Below, one piece after another: positions 8,184 to 15,780 of a stretch of DNA of 64,000 nucleotides (the stretch's first letter is position 1; every line of letters begins with the position of its first letter). The notes beneath the pieces are model-generated. The model saw nothing but the letters and a program-made list of their open reading frames with translations, did no database searches and was not told the origin of the DNA. Position numbers and translations under genes: made by a program. The DNA comes from Echinicola soli (GTDB lineage: Bacteria; Bacteroidota; Bacteroidia; Cytophagales; Cyclobacteriaceae): assembly GCF_006575665.1 (NCBI RefSeq), contig NZ_CP041253.1:2641001-2705000 (forward strand), written 5' to 3'.

Positions 8184-8570
8184 TCAACTTTTAGCAAGCG
8201 GCTTTGCTCCCAAAAATACCATGATCCATCCGGCAATAAAAGCCACTCCTCCGATGGGGGTAATGGCTCCCAACCAGGTCACACCAGTGGTGGACAGTAT
8301 GTAAAGCGAACCGGAGAAAATAATGATTCCTGCCAAAAACGCATAGATGGCAGTATCCAGGATTTTGGCATGAGGGAGTTTTGCCTGCAATAGCCCTACC
8401 ATGAAAATGGCCAAGGCGTGGTAAAACTGATACTTTACGGCTGTCTCAAAGGTCGCTGTCCGGCCAAATTGCTCCAAGGTGGCCGCGAGGCCGTGGGCGC
8501 CAAAAGCCCCTATGGCCACCGTTAATGCACCTAGGATTGCGGCAAGTTTAATAGTACTGGTATAGTTCAT
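8184..8570 (-). CDS. DUF423 family inner-membrane protein
   Basis: The 128-aa protein has about four membrane helices and the family hallmarks: an N-terminal 'GAFGAHGL' segment, then F-x-T-x-x-x-Y-Q-F-Y-H (FETAVKYQFYHALA), and a later 'PIGGVAFIAGW'. The molecular function of DUF423 (E. coli YgdD) is not known. The gene is 51 bp upstream of dacB on the same strand, so they could share a transcript. Confidence 0.88.
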   Translation of the reverse strand: MNYTSTIKLAAILGALTVAIGAFGAHGLAATLEQFGRTATFETAVKYQFYHALAIFMVGLLQAKLPHAKILDTAIYAFLAGIIIFSGSLYILSTTGVTWLGAITPIGGVAFIAGWIMVFLGAKPLAKS

Positions 8571-8931
8571 CTTTTCGTTGGTTATTTAAGTGTCCATAAT
8601 CAGCTGTCTACTGTCTATGGTATGTTTGTTCCATGACATTGGATTTTGATTGCCTACTGTCACGTTCTGAATTTAGTTGACACTTTTTACTTGTTTTTCC
8701 TTAACTATTTGCTTTGGGCATTAGCGTAAAGGAACCTAAGACTCTACTTTAGTGTCTAGATCAATAAGCCTATTAATCGACTTTTACCATGGCTATAAAG
8801 CTTTTGCTCTGTCAGGCACTCAGAAGCCAGGCAAGCCCTGCGGAGTTTGTCTTTGCTCCAAAAGAACCCTACCTAACCTCTTCACCGTGGCGAAGAGGGA
8901 CTGCTCAATACTCATGTCTCAAATCTCCCGT
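8571..8931. other. Gene-free region
   Basis: Nothing convincing is visible. Open frames here are short and read into the antisense of the next gene. A weak hairpin, CCTCTTC...GAAGAGG, lies near 8877-8898, downstream of the yggS gene on the minus strand, but it lacks a T-run. Confidence 0.5.
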
Positions 8932-9606
8932 CTACATATACTTTCTTTTGCCAAAAATGGCACTACCGATCCGGACCATGGTGCTGCCTTCTTCCTGGGC
9001 AATTTGATAGTCACCGCTCATGCCCATGGAAAGCTCCTTGAGGGCCATGCCGTTTGGAAGATCCAAGGTGTTTAAGTGATCCATTAGCTTTTTGAGCCCG
9101 GAAAATTCCGCTCTGACCATTTCTTCCTTGTCGGTGTTGGTAGCCATGCCCATCAATCCGATGATACGGACATTTTTCAAAGCAGCAAATTCAGGCAGTT
9201 TGATCATCTCTAGGATTTCCTCTTCACTAAAGCCAAATTTGCTTTCCTCCTTCGCAATATGCACCTGCAAAAGGCACGCGATGACACGGTTGGCCTTTTG
9301 GGCTTGCTTATTGATTTCTTTAAGGAGCTTAAAAGAATCCACGCCATGGATAAGATGGATAAAGGGAGCGATGTATTTGACCTTGTTGCGCTGTAGGTGA
9401 CCGATCATGTGCCAGCGGATATCGTTGGGCAGCTGAGGTTGCTTATCGACAAGCTCTTGGGCCTTGTTTTCCCCAAAATGCCTCATCCCTGCATCATAGG
9501 CCTCTTGGATATCCTCCACTGGCTTGGTCTTGCTGACCGCAACCAACAAACAATCTTGCCTTTTAAATTGTTTTTTTAACTCGGATAGGTTCTCTTTTAT
9601 GCGCAT
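8932..9606 (-). CDS. yggS: YggS/PLPBP family pyridoxal-phosphate homeostasis protein
   Basis: The 224-aa protein has the PLP-binding Lys in AVSKTKPVEDI, then FGENKAQEL, WHMIGHLQRNK, and the phosphate-binding end SMGMSGDYQIA with RIGSAIFG. Members bind PLP in a single TIM-barrel domain and buffer vitamin B6 and amino-acid pools; they have no known enzyme activity. I chose ATG at 9606 (MRIKENLSEL), because 16 upstream codons (Ser/His-rich) do not fit the family. It is divergent from the GH3-like gene. Confidence 0.9.
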   Translation of the reverse strand: MRIKENLSELKKQFKRQDCLLVAVSKTKPVEDIQEAYDAGMRHFGENKAQELVDKQPQLPNDIRWHMIGHLQRNKVKYIAPFIHLIHGVDSFKLLKEINKQAQKANRVIACLLQVHIAKEESKFGFSEEEILEMIKLPEFAALKNVRIIGLMGMATNTDKEEMVRAEFSGLKKLMDHLNTLDLPNGMALKELSMGMSGDYQIAQEEGSTMVRIGSAIFGKRKYM

Positions 9607-9865
9607 TCCGTTATTTTTATGCCTGAAAGCTGGATGGCTACTTGACTGGAGCATTTACCATCTGTATCCAAAGATAGTGGGGAAGATGGCTATTGGCAAA
9701 TTAATGCATGGTGGAAGTGAGCAGTTTCATTTCAGTGGATGGAACGATGATCACGTGAGATCAGCTGAAATTTGCAAATAAACGGAGGAGTCGATCGTGG
9801 TAAGTGTTTGAAATACAGTAAAATCACAACAGGAAATAGAACATCGAGATATTGAAGCGTAAAAT

Positions 9866-11404
9866 ATGGCTATACTAGGCACATTGCTAAAAAGGGGGAT
9901 CAGGCTACGGGAATCCCTTGAGCAGGAATACAGCTCACCCCTGGAGCTGCAAAAGCAGGAATTGAAGAAGCTGCTCATCACGGCCAGCAAAACCCAAATG
10001 GCTGAAAAATATGGTTTCAAGACCATACTTTCACAGTTTCCAAACGCAGGGGATGATTTTTATAGGGCATTTTCAGAGAGGGTTCCCATTTATGATTACG
10101 ACAAGATATATGAAGAATGGTGGTACAAGCTTCAAGATGGAGAAAAAAACGTAACCTGGCCCAAATCCATCAAGTATTTTGCACTGAGTTCAGGGACATC
10201 GGGAAGTGCCTCCAAGTACATTCCCATAACCAGGGAGATGGTCAAGGCCATCAGGAGAACAGGCGTGAGGCAAATCCTGACCCTTTCGAAGTACGATTTG
10301 CCCTCCAAGTTGTTTAACAAAGGCATCCTGATGCTTGGCGGAAGTACCGATCTGGAATTTAACGGAACCTATTTTGCGGGTGATCTCAGTGGAATTACGG
10401 CCGGAAACCTGCCCATTTGGTTTCAGCGTTTTTATAAGCCAGGCCAAGAGATCGCACGCAACAAAAACTGGGGAGAAAAACTGGAGAAGATTGTGGAAAA
10501 TGCTCCGAAATGGGATATTGGGATCATCGTAGGCGTTCCTGCCTGGCTACAGATTTTGATTGAGAAGATCATTGATAGGTACCAGGTGGATACCATACAT
10601 GATATTTGGCCAAACCTGACGATTTTTGTTCACGGAGGAGTGTCTTTTGAGCCATATAAAAAAGGTTTCGAAAAACTGTTAGCCAAGCCATTGATTTACC
10701 TGGAGACTTACTTAGCAAGTGAGGGATTTTTGGCCTTTCAGGCATTGCCGGATCGTAGCTCCATGCGACTGGTGCTGAACAATGGAATCTTTTATGAGTT
10801 TGTTCCTTTTAATGGGCTTTATTTTGATGAAAACAGTGACTTGAGAAACGGAGTAATGCCCCTAAAAATCGATGAGGTAGAAGAAGGGGTGGATTATGCC
10901 ATTTTGATATCTACTTGTGCCGGTGCTTGGCGGTATATGATAGGTGATGTGATCAGATTTGTCTCGTTAGAAGAAAGTGAAATAGTCATTACAGGGAGGA
11001 CGAAGCACTTTTTGAGCCTCTGCGGGGAGCATTTGTCCGTGGATAATATGAACAAGGCCGTAAAAATGGCCGAGGACGAGCTGAATATCAATATCCGGGA
11101 ATTTACCGTGTTGGGAGTGCCGCACGGAACCTTGTTTGCGCATCATTGGTATATTGGCACAGATGATCAGGTGAACCAAGATGAGCTTTGCAGGGTCATT
11201 GACCATAATCTGAAAGTACTTAACGATGATTATGTGACTGAGCGAAAGCACGCACTGAAGGAAGTTCGGCTGGATGTCCTTCCCGTTTCGGTATTTTATG
11301 ACTGGATGCGGGAACAAGGCAAAGAGGGGGGACAACACAAGTTCCCAAGGGTGCTAAAAGGGCCACGAATGGAAGCTTGGCTGGAATTTTTGGAGAAACG
11401 GTAG
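9866..11404 (+). CDS. GH3-family acyl-adenylating enzyme
   Basis: The 512-aa protein belongs to the GH3 (auxin-responsive promoter) family within the ANL adenylating superfamily. The ATP-binding motif is SSGTSG (108-113). Further marks are LGGSTDLEFNGTYFAGDLSG, YLASEGFLAFQ and ITGRTKHFLSLCGEHLS. Plant GH3 enzymes adenylate an acid (auxin, jasmonate, benzoates) and join it to an amino acid. Bacterial members are common in Bacteroidota and mostly uncharacterised. Four bases separate its stop from a LysE-type exporter gene, so the two are surely co-transcribed. This suggests a conjugate or amino acid that is handled by both. Confidence 0.87.
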   Translation: MAILGTLLKRGIRLRESLEQEYSSPLELQKQELKKLLITASKTQMAEKYGFKTILSQFPNAGDDFYRAFSERVPIYDYDKIYEEWWYKLQDGEKNVTWPKSIKYFALSSGTSGSASKYIPITREMVKAIRRTGVRQILTLSKYDLPSKLFNKGILMLGGSTDLEFNGTYFAGDLSGITAGNLPIWFQRFYKPGQEIARNKNWGEKLEKIVENAPKWDIGIIVGVPAWLQILIEKIIDRYQVDTIHDIWPNLTIFVHGGVSFEPYKKGFEKLLAKPLIYLETYLASEGFLAFQALPDRSSMRLVLNNGIFYEFVPFNGLYFDENSDLRNGVMPLKIDEVEEGVDYAILISTCAGAWRYMIGDVIRFVSLEESEIVITGRTKHFLSLCGEHLSVDNMNKAVKMAEDELNINIREFTVLGVPHGTLFAHHWYIGTDDQVNQDELCRVIDHNLKVLNDDYVTERKHALKEVRLDVLPVSVFYDWMREQGKEGGQHKFPRVLKGPRMEAWLEFLEKR

Positions 11405-11408
11405 TAAG

Positions 11409-12041
11409 ATGGGATTTTCACTGGTAGAAGGAATCGGGATGGGGCTGGTGTTGAGTTTGATCATCGGTCCTGTTTTTTTTGCACTGATACAGAATAGCAT
11501 CGAGCATGGTTTTAGGAACTCGATGTTTATGGCCATGGGGATTTTACTGAGCGATACGGTCTATGTGGCGATTTCCTATTTTGGCGTAAGCTATTTGACC
11601 AATAATCCAGCATTCAAGGCAGGGCTCGGGTATGTGGGCGGGGCGATCATGATAAGCTTTGGATTGGCCAGTCTTTTTAAAAAGGCGGTCTCCAGGCCAA
11701 ATTCAGGGGGATTGCCCCATAAGACTCCTCCCAGTCGCAGAAGAGGTTTTTTTAAAGGATTAAGTTTGAACGGAGTGAATCCTTTTGTGCTGCTTTTTTG
11801 GATTTCCATCGCCGGGATGGTACACCTGAAAAAGCGTTATGCAGCAGGCGATATTTTTGGGTTTTATTTGGGCATGCTGCTGACGGTGTTTAGCACTGAT
11901 TTGCTCAAAGTTTATATTGCCAAAAGACTGAGCAAATTCATCACACCCAAGCTAATGATGTATATGAACAAAACGGTAGGTGTGATACTGGTGGTTTTTG
12001 GCGTTCGATTGCTTTGGTATGCGCTGAGCAAGACATGGTAA
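11409..12041 (+). CDS. LysE/RhtB family amino-acid exporter
   Basis: The 210-aa membrane protein has about six hydrophobic helices and starts with the family signature G-L-V-L-S-L-I-I-G-P-V-F-F-A-L. A charged cytoplasmic loop (RPNSGGLPHKTPPSRRR) lies mid-protein, as in LysE-type permeases. Family members export basic or neutral amino acids, homoserine lactones or related small molecules. It follows the GH3-like gene by four bases, which hints that the exported substrate is connected with amino-acid conjugation. Confidence 0.87.
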   Translation: MGFSLVEGIGMGLVLSLIIGPVFFALIQNSIEHGFRNSMFMAMGILLSDTVYVAISYFGVSYLTNNPAFKAGLGYVGGAIMISFGLASLFKKAVSRPNSGGLPHKTPPSRRRGFFKGLSLNGVNPFVLLFWISIAGMVHLKKRYAAGDIFGFYLGMLLTVFSTDLLKVYIAKRLSKFITPKLMMYMNKTVGVILVVFGVRLLWYALSKTW

Positions 12042-12129
12042 AAGTCTGAAGACATAGGAACCTTTTTAGTGAAAAGTTCGTGACCAGGCATAAATACTGT
12101 CGATATGGATTTGTTAAGAAAGAGAAAAG

Positions 12130-12357
12130 ATGGATAGGTATATGGTGTTAGTGGACAGCTCCGTTTGGATCGATTATTTTATAAGAAGGAGGTAATAGGC
12201 CATTGGAGAATCTAATCGATGAGGATTTGGTTTGTACTAACAAACTGATATTGACGGAGCTTGGACCCTTTTAAAGCACCAAGGAAGAACTGATATCTGG
12301 GATTGTTTACAAGCTCTTCCTATCATTCCATTCTACTATCTTTCAATCTCCCCCTAA
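12130..12357 (+). pseudogene. Broken VapC-like PIN-domain toxin gene
   Basis: The first fragment (12130-12195) reads MDRYMVLVDSSVWIDYFIRRR and stops; it is the typical PIN start with the first metal-binding Asp (LVDSSVWIDYF). In another frame LENLIDEDLVCTNKLILTEL-GPF follows, matching the next PIN helices with the conserved Glu. After one more 1-bp shift come LKHQGRTDIWDCLQALPIIPF and a stop. The C-terminal metal-binding acidic residues are absent, because the remnant runs into the 3' end of the convergent batA gene. At least two frameshifts and a truncation make it inactive. No antitoxin gene is recognisable upstream. Confidence 0.72.
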
Positions 12358-13400
12358 TCCAATAGGAAATTATTGACAAAGGTACTTTTCAGTCCTAGCC
12401 AGATGAAGAAAAAGAATATGCCTAAAAACAAATAAGGCCTGTAATAATCCTGGGTTTCCTTGTAGCGGGATTCGAGGATTTCGGCTTTTTCCAGTTGGTC
12501 AATCTGCTCGAATATATTCTCGAGGGCCTTGTCGTCAGAAGCCCTGAAAAACTGGCCTTTCCCGATTCGGGCCAGGTCTCTTAAGGTGGTCTCATTCAGA
12601 TAAGATTCGACCATTTGTGGCCTTCCGAAGAAATCCGTGCCATAAGGAACCATGCCGTCTTTGCCAACAGCGATGGTGTAGATTTTGATGTCCATCGCTT
12701 CAGCCAATTCTGCTGCAAACACTGGATCCACATTTCCGGCATTATTATCCCCATCGCTGAGGAGGACCATTACCTTGGATTTGGAGTCTGATTCCCGCAT
12801 GCGGTTAGTAGCCGTGGCCACAGCGCTGCCAATTGCCGTGCCTTTGGCATCCATCATATCAAAGGAAATATCATCAATAAGGTCAGTGAGCAATTCATAA
12901 TCAGTGGTCAGTGGTGCCAGTGAAAATGCCTCTCCGGCAAAGATCACCATGCCTATTCTGTCGCCAAAGCGACCGTTTATAAAGTCGATGGCGGTGGATT
13001 TGGCGGCTTCTAGCCTGTTGGGTTCGAAGTCTTGTAGGTCCATGGATTCGGAAATATCCATCACCAGCATGATGTCGATGCCTTCTGTAGATTGCTCTAC
13101 TTTTTCATTGGAACGCTGGGGACGCGCCAGGGCGATGATCACCATGGCGAGGGCCAGCATAAAGAACAGGGTGGGCACCAACCGTAAATAAGTCCATGGA
13201 TTGCTGCTGGATACCCTTCCCGGCAGTGAGAGCTCCAGGGAAGGGTTTTTAATGAATTTGGTAAACTTTCTGATCAGCAAAATCAACGGTACAATCCACA
13301 ACAGGTGCATTACCCATGGGTTTTCCCATTCGTATGAGCGGAAGGTTTCCGGTAAAAACCAACTCCATGAAAACCATTCAATAATACTATTTGCGTTCAT
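12354..13400 (-). CDS. batA: BatA-type von Willebrand factor A membrane protein
   Basis: The 348-aa protein has membrane helices near residues 31-48, 76-93 and at the C-terminus, with a VWA domain facing the periplasm or cytoplasm between them. The MIDAS motif D-I-S-E-S is at 115-119, and the later Thr is in LAPLTTDYE. BatA belongs to the Bacteroides aerotolerance group and is usually encoded with MoxR AAA+ ATPase, DUF58, BatB, BatC and BatD. Its start overlaps the end of the next gene upstream by 14 bp, so translation is coupled. Only BatA of the A/B pair is present here. Confidence 0.85.
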   Translation of the reverse strand: MNANSIIEWFSWSWFLPETFRSYEWENPWVMHLLWIVPLILLIRKFTKFIKNPSLELSLPGRVSSSNPWTYLRLVPTLFFMLALAMVIIALARPQRSNEKVEQSTEGIDIMLVMDISESMDLQDFEPNRLEAAKSTAIDFINGRFGDRIGMVIFAGEAFSLAPLTTDYELLTDLIDDISFDMMDAKGTAIGSAVATATNRMRESDSKSKVMVLLSDGDNNAGNVDPVFAAELAEAMDIKIYTIAVGKDGMVPYGTDFFGRPQMVESYLNETTLRDLARIGKGQFFRASDDKALENIFEQIDQLEKAEILESRYKETQDYYRPYLFLGIFFFFIWLGLKSTFVNNFLLD

Positions 13401-14310
13401 GGATTTCTTTTACTTTTTGATTGTACATGTTTACACAGACAGCTTTTAGCTTATCGGCCGTAGCCAGGATGTCCTCAGCCGGTCTGTTGGCATAGATGAT
13501 GATTTCGATCTTTCTGAAATCCGCTACCAGTTCCGGCTGATCCAAGTGTTCGGCAATTTCTGTAGCTGTCCATTCCTTATAAGGTTTTCCACTGAGCTGT
13601 TCCATATAATCCCTCCATAGCCAAAGGGTGTCTTCGGCCGTTTGTAGCGAAGGGGCGGATTGAAGGGACTGGATGGTAGTATCCCATTTTTTGAGGAAGA
13701 TGCTGTGGCGTTTTTTCAGGCGTCCTGCTGCCCATCGATGCTGGATTTTTTTACCAAACAACAGTAAAACGGCCAAGCCAATCACCAAGACAATTCCCAA
13801 GAAAATCAGCAAATAGGGATAGTTGAATTCCTTATCGATCGGCATGTACTTATCGTTGTCCTTAAAGGTCAATTCCTCCGGTAGCGGATCAATTGTAAGC
13901 TGGAGAATCAGTTCATCTTGGGAGGCATAATGAACAATGCTGTCATATTTGAGGATTTCAAAGACCGGGAGGGCATAGGTTTTTACAGAATCCAGCGAGA
14001 AATTGGAAAGGAAGTAAATGGCACTGTCCTGGGTGATACTGTCAGGAGTGTAGGAGGTAAAGGTCTGTTTTCCCAGAAAGGAAAAGTCCCTGTACTGAAA
14101 AGCGGAGTCAGGAAATACGATGTTCATTTCGGAAGGATACTCGGCCTTTAGCACATAGCCGATACGCTCGCCCAATTTGGCGGAATCCTGCATAAAATAC
14201 CCTTCCACTTTGAGACCTTGGGGCTGACCTTGCGCCCGTCCCTGGACTGGGAGGGAAAGGCTGAGGACTGCAAACAAATAACTTAAGATAAATACGTTGA
14301 TTTTACCCAC
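13387..14310 (-). CDS. BatD/DUF4381-like membrane protein of the Bat operon
   Basis: The 307-aa protein has a signal peptide (ending near GRAQG), an extracytoplasmic beta-rich part (~25-165), one membrane helix (~168-188, LLIFLGIVLVIGLAVLLLF) and a cytoplasmic helical tail with W-x-x-Y and T-A-T-E-I-A-E-H-L, as in DUF4381 proteins that accompany BatA. Its role is not known; partners suggest envelope stress or metallo-complex assembly with MoxR-type chaperones. It overlaps the DUF58 gene upstream by 8 bp and batA downstream by 14 bp. Confidence 0.7.
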   Translation of the reverse strand: MGKINVFILSYLFAVLSLSLPVQGRAQGQPQGLKVEGYFMQDSAKLGERIGYVLKAEYPSEMNIVFPDSAFQYRDFSFLGKQTFTSYTPDSITQDSAIYFLSNFSLDSVKTYALPVFEILKYDSIVHYASQDELILQLTIDPLPEELTFKDNDKYMPIDKEFNYPYLLIFLGIVLVIGLAVLLLFGKKIQHRWAAGRLKKRHSIFLKKWDTTIQSLQSAPSLQTAEDTLWLWRDYMEQLSGKPYKEWTATEIAEHLDQPELVADFRKIEIIIYANRPAEDILATADKLKAVCVNMYNQKVKEIHERK

Positions 14311-15181
14311 GTTTCATGGATTTATTTCTATACCTAAACAATTCTATTAGAGGAAGGACGATGTCCTCACGGGTGTCTATTGGAAGATAATTGATTTGGT
14401 TTTTCTTGCATAGTTCTTTTAATGTGTTTCTTTCTTCAGAGAATGTTTCGGCAATTTTACGTGAAAAGCTGCCAAATGCAGTGTTTACCCAGGTGGTCTT
14501 GCCCTCTTCCTTGTCAAACACCGGGATGATGCCCAGGGCAGGCAATGCCGACTCACGGGGATCGGTCACCTGAATGGCCACAACATCGTGCTTTTCGCCC
14601 ATGGCTTTTAGTGACCGCTGGTAATTTTCATCGATAAAATCCGAGATGATGATGATAATGCTCCGCTTTTTGATAAGGTTGAGTGCAAAGGAAAACATTT
14701 CATTGAGATCTGTTTTCAGTGATTTGTTTTCATGGTTAAAGATTCCTCTGATCACTTTTACCCCTTGCCGGGGGCCTTTGCCGGGAAGGATTATCTTTTC
14801 TTTTTGGTCAGAAAAGGAAATGAGCCCTACTTGACTGCCCTCGTGAATGGCAGCTAGGGTAAGTACTCCGGCGATTTCTTTTCCCAAATCGATTTTCTTT
14901 CGACGCTCATCACCAATGTCCTGGGATCCGGAAATATCCAGAAGGAAATAAACTGACTGGTCCTTATCTTCTCGGAAAGTTTTTACGAAAGCCCCATGGC
15001 CTTTGGCGGATACTTTCCACTCGATCGTGCGGACATCATCACCATACTGATATGGCCTCAGGTCATCAAATTCCAGGCCAGCACCTTTAAAGATGGATTG
15101 ATAATCCCCTTGAAGGTGGTTGTTGGCCACTTTCCGGATCATTATTTCGTATTTCCTGAGTTTTTTCAGTAGTTGATTCAT
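14303..15181 (-). CDS. DUF58 domain protein of the Bat operon
   Basis: The 292-aa protein has the DUF58 signature G-x-E-F-x-x-x-R-x-Y-x-x-G-D-D-x-R-x-I-x-W (GLEFDDLRPYQYGDDVRTIEW) and a VWA-like core with FLLDISGSQD. DUF58 proteins are the usual partner of MoxR ATPases. It is the first gene of a three-gene operon (DUF58, DUF4381-like, batA). The region upstream is a divergent promoter shared with a DUF4296 lipoprotein, and no moxR gene lies in this window. Confidence 0.88.
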   Translation of the reverse strand: MNQLLKKLRKYEIMIRKVANNHLQGDYQSIFKGAGLEFDDLRPYQYGDDVRTIEWKVSAKGHGAFVKTFREDKDQSVYFLLDISGSQDIGDERRKKIDLGKEIAGVLTLAAIHEGSQVGLISFSDQKEKIILPGKGPRQGVKVIRGIFNHENKSLKTDLNEMFSFALNLIKKRSIIIIISDFIDENYQRSLKAMGEKHDVVAIQVTDPRESALPALGIIPVFDKEEGKTTWVNTAFGSFSRKIAETFSEERNTLKELCKKNQINYLPIDTREDIVLPLIELFRYRNKSMKRG

Positions 15182-15289
15182 GGGCGGTTTTATTCCGAAG
15201 GCCTAAATTTAATGGACTCCTTTGAATAATAAAACGAGTAATGGCTAACATATTACCTAAATTTCAACGGAAATGGCTAATTTTGAATT

Positions 15290-15637
15290 GTGAAAAAGGC
15301 AATATTCTTCTTCGTTTTCGTGGTTGGGGTCATTTCATGTGATGATGACAAGGCTCCCAAATACCTGCTGTCTGAGGATGAGATGGTGGGAATAATGGTC
15401 GATATCCACATGGCTGAAGGCATGGCCAGTTCATTGCCTGTTTCCTATGACTCCTCCAAAAAATTGTACCCGCTTTTTGAAAGCCGTGTTTTCGAAAAAC
15501 ATCAAGTGGTCGACACAACTTACACAAAGAGCCTGGAGTATTATCTGAGGGATACCGAAAAGATGAAGGAACTGTACAGCCGCGTGATTGATTCATTGAA
15601 TGTGAAGGAGAAAATCGGACAGGAAGATGACAAATGA
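15290..15637 (+). CDS. DUF4296 family lipoprotein
   Basis: The 115-aa protein starts at GTG with a lipoprotein signal (MKKAIFFFVFVVGVISC, Cys17 as lipid site). It carries the DUF4296 core 'L-S-E-D-E-M-V-G-I-M-V-D-I-H-M-A-E', then YTKSLEYYLRD. This family is specific to Bacteroidota and has no known function. It is followed 143 bp later by mutS2 on the same strand. Confidence 0.82.
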   Translation: MKKAIFFFVFVVGVISCDDDKAPKYLLSEDEMVGIMVDIHMAEGMASSLPVSYDSSKKLYPLFESRVFEKHQVVDTTYTKSLEYYLRDTEKMKELYSRVIDSLNVKEKIGQEDDK

Positions 15638-15780
15638 GGTGAATGGTGCCAGTGTTCAGTTGCCGGTAATCGGGGTTCAGTGACCAGTATTCTCTAAGGA
15701 GTAATGGGTGGATATGCCCCACTGTTGTCTTTTACGGCCAAATTAACGAATAACTATTAGCGAATAACCAATTCTAACGT

